Source: Methylobacterium sp. WL119
GTDB lineage: Bacteria > Pseudomonadota > Alphaproteobacteria > Rhizobiales > Beijerinckiaceae
Direction: 5' to 3'
DNA: 64,000 nt
Assembly: GCF_008039875.1 (NCBI RefSeq)
Contig: NZ_VRUU01000013.1
Span: 1-64,000 of the forward strand
The translations under genes and the position numbers were made by a program. Below, in pieces: positions 8,812 to 17,054 of the stretch (position 1 is its first letter; each line of letters starts with the position of its first letter). Under the pieces are notes generated by a model. It was not told the DNA's origin. It saw nothing but the letters and a program-made list of their open reading frames with translations, and did not search any database.

Positions 8812-9039
8812 TTGCGCTCATCCATCATTGCCGCCGCCCTGTTCGCCGCGCTCGGCGCAGCGTCGCTCTCCACGTCCGCCTCCGCTGCACCGATGGGCCC
8901 GTCCGCCGCTGTGGCCGCACCCGCCGAGCTGGTGACGAATGTCCGCATGGAGCGCCGGATGATGCATCGTCGTATGATGCGCCGGCCGATGATGCGCCAC
9001 CGCATGCATCGTCGGGGCATGATGCGCCACGGCATGTAA
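8812..9039 (+). CDS. Exported Met/His/Arg-rich peptide, possible metal binder
   Basis: The start is a TTG (protein MRSSIIAAALFAALG) preceded by GGAG at five to six bases. The first 26 residues form a Sec signal peptide ending ASAA. After a short linker, residues 46-75 hold 11 Met, 4 His and 12 Arg in a run of MMRR/MHRR-type units. Such Met/His clusters bind Cu(I) in periplasmic copper proteins, but the high Arg content is unusual and the role here is inferred only. A terminator follows immediately. The product is 75 residues long. Confidence 0.6.
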   Translation: MRSSIIAAALFAALGAASLSTSASAAPMGPSAAVAAPAELVTNVRMERRMMHRRMMRRPMMRHRMHRRGMMRHGM

Positions 9040-9072
9040 ACCAGTTCGGGCCCGTATGGCCTTGACGAGGCT

Positions 9073-9106
9073 CAGCCCGCCCGGCACCGCCGCGGCGGGC
9101 TTCGCT
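9073..9106 (+). terminator. Intrinsic terminator after the Met/His/Arg-rich gene
   Basis: The 8-bp stem agcccgcc (9074-9081) pairs with ggcgggct (9094-9101) around a 12-base loop, and a T-rich tail (tcgctcttt) follows. It lies about 35 bases after the stop codon. Confidence 0.6.
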
Positions 9107-9186
9107 CTTTGGAACGTCGCGTGAGGGCCATCCGTTTGGCCTGCGAGCGCCCCGCTTTGGTGCGCCCGAGACGTCTAGGAACTTCT

Positions 9187-9396
9187 ATGAGCATCGGCAC
9201 CGTTAAGTGGTTCAACGAGACCAAGGGCTACGGCTTCATCGAGCCGAATGACGGCGGCAAGGATGTGTTCGTTCACATCTCGGCCGTCGAGCGCGCCGGG
9301 ATGCAAAACCTGGTCGAGGGCCAGAAGGTCTCTTATGAGGAAGAGACCGACAAGCGCAGCGGCAAGCTGTCTGCCGGCAATCTGAAGGCAGCCTAA
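9187..9396 (+). CDS. cspA: Cold-shock domain protein (CspA family)
   Basis: The 69-residue protein is a single cold-shock domain with both RNA-binding motifs visible: KGYGFIEP (RNP1-like) and DVFVHIS (RNP2-like). It starts [14 protein letters not shown]. Proteins of this family bind single-stranded RNA and DNA, melt RNA secondary structure and act as antiterminators or translation chaperones. AGGA lies seven bases before the ATG. An upstream in-frame extension lacks cold-shock features and is rejected. Alphaproteobacteria usually carry several paralogues, so cold induction cannot be assumed. Confidence 0.95.
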   Translation: MSIGTVKWFNETKGYGFIEPNDGGKDVFVHISAVERAGMQNLVEGQKVSYEEETDKRSGKLSAGNLKAA

Positions 9397-9465
9397 AACT
9401 GTCCCGTCCGGGGGATGGGCAAAGCACCTGAAAAGCCCGCCTCCGGCAGAGTCGGCGCCCCGAAT

Positions 9466-10065
9466 CTACAGTGCTTGGATGCGCTGATCGGGGCGCATCA
9501 GGGTCGCCTTACGGTTGGACACCTTCCACACCGGCAACGACCCTTCGCGGACGAACATAGCGAACGCCTCGGTCGCTTCCGCACTCCCGATAGCACCCGC
9601 TCCTTCCACGGCGCGACCCACGACGCAGGCCCCTTCGAGACCATTCGCGCAAGGCGCACTGCCCTCGATCGCGAAGATCACCCCTGATCGGTCTGGCCTC
9701 AGCGCGTTCGGCAATGCGCCGATCTTGCGCCAGAGACAGTACCACCGCACGCACACCTCAGGGCGATCCTGATAGATCCCGCACGCCGTCCCAGTGCTAT
9801 GCCGACAGAGGACGCCCGCAGGCTTGGCAAGCACCTCGATCGCGGGAACCCGGCAGCAAGCCGTGCACGGTCCACATGTTCGGCCTGGAACAAGGGCACC
9901 TACGGCCGGTGTGGTCGGGTGGTGCTTCGGGGTCAAATCGTTCCGTTCCCGATGCGGTGCGTGAAGGTCTGCGATCCGATCGAGGATCACGTCGGGCAGC
10001 TTCTGAGCTACGCGCTGAGAATGCAGGCCCACCTCCGCGAGGCCGTGGCTCACCCCGCGCGGCAA
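9466..10065 (-). CDS. Cysteine-cluster protein, YkgJ-like zinc/iron-binding
   Basis: The product is up to 199 residues. It has a C-x2-C-x2-CC cluster (C64, C67, C70, C71) followed by C87, C95, C105 and C110. The YkgJ-type (CxxxCxxCC) family of presumed zinc- or iron-chelating proteins has a similar layout, although the first spacing here is one residue shorter. No membrane segment is present and the metal and function are unknown. The first 45 residues are poorly protein-like, so an internal start near residue 42-50 is possible. Confidence 0.6.
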   Translation of the reverse strand: MPRGVSHGLAEVGLHSQRVAQKLPDVILDRIADLHAPHRERNDLTPKHHPTTPAVGALVPGRTCGPCTACCRVPAIEVLAKPAGVLCRHSTGTACGIYQDRPEVCVRWYCLWRKIGALPNALRPDRSGVIFAIEGSAPCANGLEGACVVGRAVEGAGAIGSAEATEAFAMFVREGSLPVWKVSNRKATLMRPDQRIQAL

Positions 10066-10131
10066 GCCTCATGGAGACCCTCGCAGCGTCGACTTAGCGG
10101 GACCTGCGGTCGTGTCGACCCGGCGGGTGGT

Positions 10132-10317
10132 TCAAAGGCTCTTGGTCGTCACCCCGAGCGCGAGCAGAGCGTAGGCGCCGATGAAGAACCACTGCCGGTG
10201 CGCGAGCACCGTGCGCCCGACCATCGGGACCTTCGTGTAGAGGCTGGCGACCGCCAGGCCGATCAGCACCGCGGAAGCGAGGAAGGTGAGTAGGCGCGGG
10301 GCGGACAAGGTCGGCAT
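10132..10317 (-). CDS. Small two-helix membrane protein
   Basis: This 61-residue protein starts at the ATG of MPTLSAPRLLTFLAS. Two hydrophobic segments (about residues 8-25 and 43-56) are separated by a basic loop, giving an inner-membrane hairpin. The much longer open frame upstream is not protein-like. The function is unknown. Confidence 0.55.
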   Translation of the reverse strand: MPTLSAPRLLTFLASAVLIGLAVASLYTKVPMVGRTVLAHRQWFFIGAYALLALGVTTKSL

Positions 10318-10575
10318 GCCGCGATTTTCATGCGCGTGCGGTTGCCAAGCCGTTACCGTGCCAGACGCTCGTCGCATCCCGGCAGGATAGCCCCAGCGAC
10401 GGCGTCGTCGAGACGCGGTGAGATCCGGGATTCCCCCCGTCCCGTGAGCAGACCGGGGCGGGGCCGAACCGTACGCGTTCACGTGCCACAGGAACGAGCC
10501 CTGCAGCGATCGGTTTGCCCTGCTCATCCGGCGGGGGCGTATCGATCCGCCCCCTGGAACGACAGGAGAGCGACG

Positions 10576-10833
10576 ATGGCGAATGCAGGCAAGCACGGCA
10601 TGCACCCTGGAAGCCATGGCAAGGGATCGGGCTCGGGAGCGATGACCGAGTTGCCGGAAGGCGTGATCGAGGACAACGCGGTGCTCAGCAATCGCGACAA
10701 GGCCCAGCATGGGGATGAGCGCGGCCTGGACAGCAAGACCGTGCAGACCGAGCAGTACCAGGATCACTCGGCCAATCGGCTGGGGGATGACAAGGACCAA
10801 GCGCAGGGCGGCGGCGACGCCGGAAATTCCTAG
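10576..10833 (+). CDS. Small hydrophilic, probably disordered protein
   Basis: The 85-residue protein is rich in Gly, Asp, Gln, His and Lys (N-terminus MANAGKHGMHPGSHGKGSGS, C-terminus DQAQGGGDAGNS). It has no hydrophobic core, which suggests an intrinsically disordered, stress-associated protein. AGGAG lies seven bases before the ATG, and a strong terminator follows the stop, so this is a monocistronic unit. The function is unknown. Confidence 0.65.
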   Translation: MANAGKHGMHPGSHGKGSGSGAMTELPEGVIEDNAVLSNRDKAQHGDERGLDSKTVQTEQYQDHSANRLGDDKDQAQGGGDAGNS

Positions 10834-10842
10834 CCTCGCGAC

Positions 10843-10871
10843 AACCCGCCCGGTCCATCGGGCGGGTTTCC
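10843..10871 (+). terminator. Strong intrinsic terminator
   Basis: A stem of nine to ten base pairs between aacccgcccg and cgggcgggtt encloses a short loop and runs into ttt. It lies ten bases after the stop of the small hydrophilic gene. Confidence 0.75.
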
Positions 10872-10878
10872 CGTACCG

Positions 10879-10986
10879 TTATCCGCCCCGCAGGCTCTCG
10901 GCGAAATCCTCCGGCACCTCGCCGAACTGCCCAAGGAGCGTTGCGCCTTCCAGCTCGCCGGTCTCGTCGGCGGCGTTCTTGAACAC
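10879..10986 (-). CDS. Very small acidic protein, 35 residues
   Basis: A GTG start at 10,986 opens a frame reading MFKNAADETGELEGATLLG and ending ESLRGG. It is acidic and helical in style and begins five bases after the stop of the preceding minus-strand gene (10,992-11,234), with AGG just upstream. It probably forms a two-gene unit with that gene. The function is unknown. Confidence 0.4.
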   Translation of the reverse strand: MFKNAADETGELEGATLLGQFGEVPEDFAESLRGG

Positions 10987-10991
10987 GCCGC

Positions 10992-11234
10992 CTATACCAG
11001 CACCTCACCCGTACCCGTCATCTCGACGAGCACATTTCCGAGGTAGGCTCCCAGGCGCTTCAGGGCGCCCCGATCCGGGGCGTCGATCCAGAAACCGATA
11101 AGGGCAGGCTTACCGTCCAGACGACGCAGCACCGACTCGGCCATCAGAGCCGCCTCCCGCTCGGTCGAGGCGAACAGGGTACGCTGAGCGCCGGCCGCTA
11201 AGATCGTGATTTCGAAGGGGGTGACGCTTGGCAT
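10992..11234 (-). CDS. Hypothetical protein, 80 residues
   Basis: The protein starts at MPSVTPFEITILAAG and contains a helical middle part (TEREAALMAESVLRRLDG) and a C-terminal region ending in an acidic, valine-rich tail (MTGTGEVLV). The frame continues upstream, but there it only mirrors the neighbouring hydrolase region. The function is unknown; a 35-residue gene follows directly. Confidence 0.5.
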   Translation of the reverse strand: MPSVTPFEITILAAGAQRTLFASTEREAALMAESVLRRLDGKPALIGFWIDAPDRGALKRLGAYLGNVLVEMTGTGEVLV

Positions 11235-11446
11235 ACCAAGCCAACGTGTTGCGTTGCAAAATCGTTGCGTGCCGGACCCCATGACGGTTGGCAGCGTTCT
11301 GCTGACCCGTGCCGACCTTGAGGCCGTGCGGATTTGGGGCACGAAGTTCGAGATGCGGACGCCGCGCCCCACGACGCAGGTCGGCGCGCTGCCGATCGCG
11401 GTGGCCGGCTGATCGAGCGCCCGCCTCTCGATCGAGGGTGCACCAC

Positions 11447-12478
11447 TTACGCCGGGACGGCCTGGATCACGTTGCGCAGGGTGCCGAGGCCGACGATCTC
11501 CGTCTCCATCACATCGCCCGGCTTGAGGAATTCGGGCGGCTTGCGCGCGTTGCCGATGCCGGGGGGCGTGCCGGTGGCGATGATGTCGCCGGGCACGAGG
11601 GTGAGGCCGTGCGACAGCTCGGCGATGATGCGGGCGACCTTGAAGTACATCTGAGCGGTCGAGGCGTCCTGTTTCACCACGCCGTTGACGCGGGTCAGGA
11701 GACGGAGATTCGAGGGATCGAGGTCGGATGCAGGCACGATCCACGGGCCGATCGGTCCGTACCCGTCCAGGCTCTTCCCCTTGAACCACTGCCCGCCGTG
11801 CAGCTTGATCTGCATGTCGCGCGCCGTGGTGTCGTTGATGACGCTGTAGCCGAACACGTGGGCCATCGCGTCGGCTTCTGTGATGTTGCGTCCGCCCGTG
11901 CCGATGATGACGGCGAGCTCGACCTCCCAGTCGATCGCCGTCGACACCGAAGCATCGTAGGGGATCGGGTCGTAGGGGCCGTTGATCGTGTTGACGCCCT
12001 TGGTGAAGAACACGGGATGGGCGGGGTACTCGGCGTTCGTCCCCCGGACGGCCTGACCCTCGGCGAAGTGCTCCAGGTAGTTCCAGCCGACCGCGTAGAT
12101 GTTGCGCGTCGGTGCCGGGATCGGCGCCAGCAGCCGCACCGTCTCGACCTGCGGGCCATCCCCGGCGGCCGCGGCCCGGCGCACGGCATCAAGCGCGGCC
12201 GGTCCTGCCGTGATGAGCGAGACCATCTGCGCCGGATCCACGCCCGGCACTCCAACCTGCGTCAGGTCGACGACGCGCCCGTCCGAGCGGACCACACCGA
12301 GCCGCGGCGTGCTGCCCGCGTCGGGTGCGAAGGTGACGAGACGCAGAGCCTCTCCGCTCGGCGGGGGTATCGGATGCCCCGGACCCGAGGCTGGCGCCTG
12401 CGCCGAGGCTGACCCGACCAGGGCCCCGACCGCCGTCGCGGCGGCCGTGAGATGCAGGAAGTCGCGCCGAGTGCTCAT
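11447..12478 (-). CDS. Fumarylacetoacetate hydrolase (FAH)-family protein with a Tat signal
   Basis: The 343-residue protein begins MSTRRDFLHLTAAATAVG, a twin-arginine signal, with GGAGG at seven bases before the ATG. The rest matches the FAH fold: a GWNYLEHF region, the HPVFFTKG segment and the metal-binding DWEVELAVIIG stretch, followed by FGYSVINDTTARDMQ. FAH-type enzymes hydrolyse or decarboxylate beta-diketo acids with Mg2+ or Mn2+, for example in homoprotocatechuate and other aromatic degradation. Most are cytoplasmic, so predicted export is the odd feature. The substrate is unknown. Confidence 0.88.
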   Translation of the reverse strand: MSTRRDFLHLTAAATAVGALVGSASAQAPASGPGHPIPPPSGEALRLVTFAPDAGSTPRLGVVRSDGRVVDLTQVGVPGVDPAQMVSLITAGPAALDAVRRAAAAGDGPQVETVRLLAPIPAPTRNIYAVGWNYLEHFAEGQAVRGTNAEYPAHPVFFTKGVNTINGPYDPIPYDASVSTAIDWEVELAVIIGTGGRNITEADAMAHVFGYSVINDTTARDMQIKLHGGQWFKGKSLDGYGPIGPWIVPASDLDPSNLRLLTRVNGVVKQDASTAQMYFKVARIIAELSHGLTLVPGDIIATGTPPGIGNARKPPEFLKPGDVMETEIVGLGTLRNVIQAVPA

Positions 12479-12614
12479 CGATGGTCCTCCGCAGCGCTCG
12501 CCCTTCATCGGGGCAAGTCGCGCGAGCGAATTTTGAATTCATATGATGCGGGATGCAATCGGGCTCGCGCAGCGTGCCTTGCTCTTTCGCGCTTTGGCGG
12601 CGCACGATGTCGGG

Positions 12615-13262
12615 ATGTGCAACCTCTACAGCCTCGACAGGGGTCAGGACGCGATCCGCAAGGCCTTCGGGGTCGAGCGCGACGAGACCGGCAACCTGCC
12701 GCCGCTGCCGGCGATCTTCCCTGACCAGATGGCGCCGGTGGTGCGTTTGGCCGAGGGCGAGCGCGCGTTGGCGATGATGCGCTGGGGCTTCCCCTCGCCG
12801 TCGAGCAAGGGGCCGCAGCACCCGGTCACGAACGTGCGGAACGTGAGGTCGCCCTACTGGCGCCCGTGGCTGAAGCCGGAGCAGCGCTGCCTCGTGCCGG
12901 TGTCCTCGTTCAGCGAGTACGCGGACACCAAGCCGCGCAAGACGCCGGTGTGGTTCGCGCTCGACGAGGACCGGCCGCTGTTCGCCTTCGCCGGGATCTG
13001 GCGACCGTGGACGGGCGTGCGCGGCCCGAAGCGCGACGAGCCCGTCGAGGAGGAACACCGGCTCTACGCCTTCCTCACGACGGAGGCGAACGGCGTCGTC
13101 GGGCCGGTGCATCCGAAGGCGATGCCGGCGCTGCTGACCACGCCGGAGGAGTGGCGCACGTGGCTGGAGGCGCCGGTGGTGGAGGCATTGCAGCTTCAGC
13201 GGCCGCTGCCGGACGAGGCCATGCGCGAGGTCGCCCGCGGCAAGCGGAGCGATGGGACTTAG
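12615..13262 (+). CDS. SRAP-family (SOS response-associated peptidase/HMCES-like) protein
   Basis: The 215-residue protein starts MCNLYS, placing the catalytic cysteine at position 2 after Met removal. E101 (in SSFSEYAD) and H166 (in VHPKAMP) complete the family's active-site set, and Asn residues near 73-76 fit the DNA-binding pocket. SRAP proteins (E. coli YedK, human HMCES) form thiazolidine crosslinks with abasic sites in single-stranded DNA and so shield them. A longer upstream frame is rejected because the Cys2 rule fixes the start. An AT-rich promoter-like stretch precedes the gene. Confidence 0.92.
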   Translation: MCNLYSLDRGQDAIRKAFGVERDETGNLPPLPAIFPDQMAPVVRLAEGERALAMMRWGFPSPSSKGPQHPVTNVRNVRSPYWRPWLKPEQRCLVPVSSFSEYADTKPRKTPVWFALDEDRPLFAFAGIWRPWTGVRGPKRDEPVEEEHRLYAFLTTEANGVVGPVHPKAMPALLTTPEEWRTWLEAPVVEALQLQRPLPDEAMREVARGKRSDGT

Positions 13263-13289
13263 GCCCCGGATCGACGGTGCGTGATGCGC

Positions 13290-13541
13290 TTACTGCGCGT
13301 CGTCGGTGCCGACCATTCGCATGGTGGCGCCAAGCCGACCCCGATCGAGCCCCTTCGCGACGTAGCGCTCATCCACCCGGGCAACCCGCATCGGCGCCGG
13401 AGCACGCCCGACGACGTTCAGATTGCTCCGCACAGCCCGCTCGAGCTGAGATCGCACCGCGCCGTCGGCCAGGATCGCAAGGCCGCCCACGGTCGCGACA
13501 GCGAGGACGCTGCGGGTGATGATCGAGGTCAACGTGAGCAT
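13290..13541 (-). CDS. Small exported or membrane-anchored hypothetical protein
   Basis: The 83-residue protein has an N-terminal hydrophobic segment (MLTLTSIITRSVLAVATVGG) that could be an uncleaved signal anchor, followed by a basic soluble part. The ATG was chosen over a GTG three codons upstream. The function is unknown. Confidence 0.5.
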   Translation of the reverse strand: MLTLTSIITRSVLAVATVGGLAILADGAVRSQLERAVRSNLNVVGRAPAPMRVARVDERYVAKGLDRGRLGATMRMVGTDDAQ

Positions 13542-13662
13542 GTAAGGCACCTGAAGGATGCCTCACGGTAACCGAAGGGCTCCGCTGTGGCTGCTACAGC
13601 CACGCCACAGCCAGCACAAAAAGCGAACGGGCCCTACGCGAGAGGGAGCGTGTTCGCGGGCT

Positions 13663-13920
13663 TCAGTAGGCGCGTGACCGAGGCGGCGGGGGCGGGCCGT
13701 CATCGTCGTCGTCATCCGGCGGAGGCGGCCCCCGCCGACGCGGCGGAGGCAGCGGCCTGTCGTCATCGAAGTCCGGCGGGGGCGGTCGGTAGCGGTGTGG
13801 CGGCGGCCCGTCGTAATCCTCATCCGATGGAGGCGGAGGGCGCCGATCGTCGTAGGGTTGAGCCGAGGCGCCGGCCGCCGCGAGGACGAACAGAGCAGCG
13901 CCGGTGAGACGTGCGCGCAT
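13663..13920 (-). CDS. Exported Pro/Asp-rich repeat protein
   Basis: The 85-residue protein has a clear Sec signal peptide (MRARLTGAALFVLAAAGASAQ) and a mature part made almost only of Pro, Asp and Arg, arranged as blocks such as RRPPPP, RYRPPPPDFDDD and PPPPDDDDDD. It must be unstructured and polyvalent, and might bind calcium or other cations or cell-wall polymers (inference). GGAG lies about four bases before the ATG. No family was recognised. Confidence 0.65.
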   Translation of the reverse strand: MRARLTGAALFVLAAAGASAQPYDDRRPPPPSDEDYDGPPPHRYRPPPPDFDDDRPLPPPRRRGPPPPDDDDDDGPPPPPRSRAY

Positions 13921-13986
13921 GAACTCTCCATGGAGCGAGACCGCGCGAGCGGTGGCCCAGCTTTCTCTTCGACCTGCCAGTTTCGG

Positions 13987-15957
13987 CTAGGGGGTCGCTC
14001 CTTGGCGTGCCGCCGCGATCAGCCGGTCTCCGTCCTCGCGCAGCAGCAGATGATCCGAGACGAGAGCATCGACCGACTTCGCGACAGCCGCGACGTAGGC
14101 GTCCGGCTCGGCGTAGCGCTCCTCCAGGGACGGGCGGGGGTCGCCGGCGGCCGTCCGTTCGGCCCGTGTGCGTGCGAAGGGGATCTCGCTGCCCTCACGA
14201 TCGCACAGGGCGCCGGCCGGGAACGGGTCGGCATACAGGTTCCAGCCGGTGAAGGTCGCGCGGGGGGCTGCGACGGCGGGTAGGCGGATGCCCGCCACGT
14301 CGTTGCCGTCCGCGTCGACCCGCGGCACCAGCGGGCGGTACTGCGGCCCGGTCTCGGGGCGGGGATCGACGTAGGTGCCGAACCGCGCGATCGCGTTCGG
14401 CGTCGTCGGGACCGGGATGCCGACCAGGAACGGAAAGCCGATCTCGGCGGCGTCCACCAGCGTGCCGTCCGACAACCGCGGGACACGGCTGTCCGGCGGG
14501 GCCTTGCCCGCGGTCACCCATTCCTCGAGCGCGACCAGCAGTGCCCGCAGGGCCGGCGCCGGGTTCAGGGTGCTGCGCAGGTTCGCGCACGCCCCCTTGG
14601 TCGAGGTCAGACCGGCGCGCCCGTAGTGAAAGCCGCTGGAGACCAGGAAGGCGCGCGACGTCTCGGGCAGCGCCACGTCGGTCCGGCCGAGCGGATCCGT
14701 CGTGAGCATCGAGGCGCCCTTCTGCCAGTACTCGGTCCCGGTGTTCACCTCGATCAGGAGCGGATCGAAGCCGTCGCCGCGCAGGAGCGCGCCGGTTCGG
14801 CCGGTGACCGGATCGTGCTGCCGTGCGGTCGAGAACGGAAAGGCGTTCTCGGGATAGAGGTGGTCCTCGTGCTGCGTGTTGGTGCGGGAGGGCTGCCCGA
14901 ACCGGGCGTTGAGGAAGATGCCGCCGACGCCCGCGATGTGCGAGAGCATGCCGTCGAAGACGCGGCGGCCGGCTTCGTCGCGGTTGAAGCCCTGGTAGAC
15001 GAAGTCGCGCAGGTAGCGCCCGCTCTGCGAGATGCCGAGGGCGACGGCATGGCGGATGGTGCCGCCGGCCGGGTTCGCGCCGTCGGCGGCACCACCGCGC
15101 AGATAAGCCACCACGTCCCGCGTCGCGGCGAAGCCGATGCCGAGCACCTTCGGTTCGGTGGCCGGGTAGGTGAACTCGTAGAGCGATCCCGGCAGGGGCT
15201 TGGTACCCTTGGGCAGCAACTCCAGCTGTCGCGGCGTGGCGTAGTGCCAGGCTTCGGCCGGGACCGGGCGAGGCGGATCGCCCTCGCGCCGGCGAACGGT
15301 GAGCCGCGCGTCGGCCTTGTCCGGGCCGGCGGTCTTGAAGGTGAGATAGAACGGGGCCTCGGGCGGCCCGCGCGTCGCGCTGACGAGCTCGTCGCGCACC
15401 GTCTCGACGATCGGCGTGCCGTTGCGGCCGGCGACCGGAACGTCGATGGCCATGCCGCCCTGCTGGCGCAGCGCGTCCGCCTCCCAGCCCGACCAGACGA
15501 CCGTGTCGCCGCGGCGCAGGACGAGGCCGGTGCCGGCGTCGGTGGCGGTGCGCGGATCGTTGACGGCCTGGGCCGCCTGGGCCGGCGCGTCGAGCACCCA
15601 GTTGAACAGGAACTTGCGGCCACGGTTCAGCACCTCGAACAGCAGCGTGCCGCTGCCGCGGGCCGGATCCTTCGGGCGCAGCATGAACAGGTCGGTCTGG
15701 TACGCGACCATGCCGCGCGCGTTGCGGGGCGCGAGCGCGATGTCGACGATGCCGGCATTGGCCGGGTCCGCCGGGTCCAGCTCGCCGCGCGCCGTGCCGA
15801 TGACGCGCTCGTAGGCGCCGACCGCACCGAACGCGACCCCGTCGGCGAAGGGCTCGACCGTCGTGATATCGATGCCCACGATGCGGGATTGCGCAGGCGC
15901 GACGCCCAGGGCGCAGCCGAGCACGGCGATGATGACGCCACTGGTTCGCATGGTCAC
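13987..15957 (-). CDS. Large exported alpha/beta-hydrolase-domain protein
   Basis: The 656-residue protein starts with a Sec signal peptide (MTMRTSGVIIAVLGCALGVAPAQS). The hydrolase nucleophile elbow is LGISQSGRYL at about residues 305-320. The overall length and the N-terminal segment (VGIDITTVEPFADGVAFG) fit the uncharacterised bacterial 'alpha/beta hydrolase domain' family of about 650 residues. The protein is probably periplasmic, with an unknown ester or lactone substrate. Upstream is a region of about 200 bases without a gene. Confidence 0.82.
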   Translation of the reverse strand: MTMRTSGVIIAVLGCALGVAPAQSRIVGIDITTVEPFADGVAFGAVGAYERVIGTARGELDPADPANAGIVDIALAPRNARGMVAYQTDLFMLRPKDPARGSGTLLFEVLNRGRKFLFNWVLDAPAQAAQAVNDPRTATDAGTGLVLRRGDTVVWSGWEADALRQQGGMAIDVPVAGRNGTPIVETVRDELVSATRGPPEAPFYLTFKTAGPDKADARLTVRRREGDPPRPVPAEAWHYATPRQLELLPKGTKPLPGSLYEFTYPATEPKVLGIGFAATRDVVAYLRGGAADGANPAGGTIRHAVALGISQSGRYLRDFVYQGFNRDEAGRRVFDGMLSHIAGVGGIFLNARFGQPSRTNTQHEDHLYPENAFPFSTARQHDPVTGRTGALLRGDGFDPLLIEVNTGTEYWQKGASMLTTDPLGRTDVALPETSRAFLVSSGFHYGRAGLTSTKGACANLRSTLNPAPALRALLVALEEWVTAGKAPPDSRVPRLSDGTLVDAAEIGFPFLVGIPVPTTPNAIARFGTYVDPRPETGPQYRPLVPRVDADGNDVAGIRLPAVAAPRATFTGWNLYADPFPAGALCDREGSEIPFARTRAERTAAGDPRPSLEERYAEPDAYVAAVAKSVDALVSDHLLLREDGDRLIAAARQGATP

Positions 15958-16160
15958 TCCCGAGGTCCGGCTCTACGAAGGCCGGTACCATCAGCAATCA
16001 CATGGAGGCGTGAGCGTCGAGAGGGATGACTCCTCGACAGATGTCGCCCCCGCCGACCTGTCAGGTGCGGCATCGTCCTCGGGCTTGGGGCGACGACGGT
16101 CCGCAACGCGCCATCGCACCCCGCAAGCCACGATGAGCGGGCGTTCCGTGCATCTGACGG

Positions 16161-16415
16161 CTACGGCTCGGCCGCGCTGCCGACGGGACTGAAGTCGCCC
16201 CGGCGCTTCCGGACGGCCTGCGACGCGTCGAGATGCGAGAGCGGACGCCCAACCTCCACCGCGAGGTCGTCGTCGAGCGGGCCCGAGACGATCTCGATCG
16301 TCGCGTCCGGGAACGCTGCCAGGATGGCTGCAAGGATGGCTGCTGAATTGTCTCCAGGCGGCTCCGATCGATCGGCTGGGGGCTCCGCAAGGGCTCGCTC
16401 GATAATCCGGATCAT
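16161..16415 (-). CDS. Small hypothetical protein
   Basis: The 84-residue protein starts at the ATG of MIRIIERALAEPPADR and continues AAILAAILAAFPDATIEIVSGP, a helix-strand pattern that suggests a compact alpha/beta fold. The upstream extension is not protein-like. The function is unknown. Confidence 0.5.
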   Translation of the reverse strand: MIRIIERALAEPPADRSEPPGDNSAAILAAILAAFPDATIEIVSGPLDDDLAVEVGRPLSHLDASQAVRKRRGDFSPVGSAAEP

Positions 16416-16536
16416 GCCGCACGATGGTACGGCCGGCGGGGTGGAGGCGCGGGCCGGGCGGCACAACGCGGCGTTCGGCCCTGCCGTACCCGCCTCGTCG
16501 ATCGCCATTCACGCGCGCCACGCGACATGCAGGCGC

Positions 16537-16734
16537 TCAGTCGCCTCGTCCCTTGCTCTCGACCCGCAGCCAGCTGTGCCAGGCGCAGCCTTGGACCCCC
16601 TTCGGGAAGAACGCCCCCCGCTGCAGGTTGCCGTGCTCGCGCCGGATCCGGCCGACGCGGTAGCGATCCGCATCGCGGGCGATGAGGTCGCAGTCGCTGT
16701 CGGGCTGTGTGCGGGAGCCGATGAGGCTACTCAC
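16537..16734 (-). CDS. Small hypothetical protein, 65 residues
   Basis: A GTG start at 16,734, with AGG five bases upstream, opens MSSLIGSRTQPDSDCDLIARDADRY. The remainder (VGRIRREHGNLQRGAFFPKGVQGCAWHSW) looks like a small folded domain. Immediately upstream on the same strand, in another frame, is a second protein-like stretch (GFVPLYSIGSGFLGMLAAERG, about 16,740-16,830) with no start codon. It may be the stump of a lost neighbouring gene. The function is unknown. Confidence 0.45.
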   Translation of the reverse strand: MSSLIGSRTQPDSDCDLIARDADRYRVGRIRREHGNLQRGAFFPKGVQGCAWHSWLRVESKGRGD

Positions 16735-17054
16735 GCCAGCCTCGCGTACCCCTCTCGGCCGCGAGCATCCCGAGGAAGCCCGACCCGATCGAGTAGAGCG
16801 GGACAAAGCCGTGGCGGCGGGTGCTGCATTCTGAGGGCGCGTCGGGCGATGACGATCGTCACACGCTGCCGGGCGTGCGAGGTCTCGACGCAGTATTCAG
16901 ACGCTCAACCAGAAGATGGAAAGCGACCCGCAAATCGAGTACGCCGATGCTCGCCCTACTCCCTGAACAGCGCTTCATTGGATCTCAGGGCGAGTAGACC
17001 TGCGGCCCGCCTCCCTCGCGAGAGGCGATCTCCTCGAGGAAAAGAAGCAGCGTC

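Noticed and set aside
11281-11412. Short plus-strand frame starting MTVGSVLLTRADLEAVRIW
   Set aside because: Forty-three residues, no ribosome-binding site and no distinctive protein pattern; it lies between real minus-strand genes.
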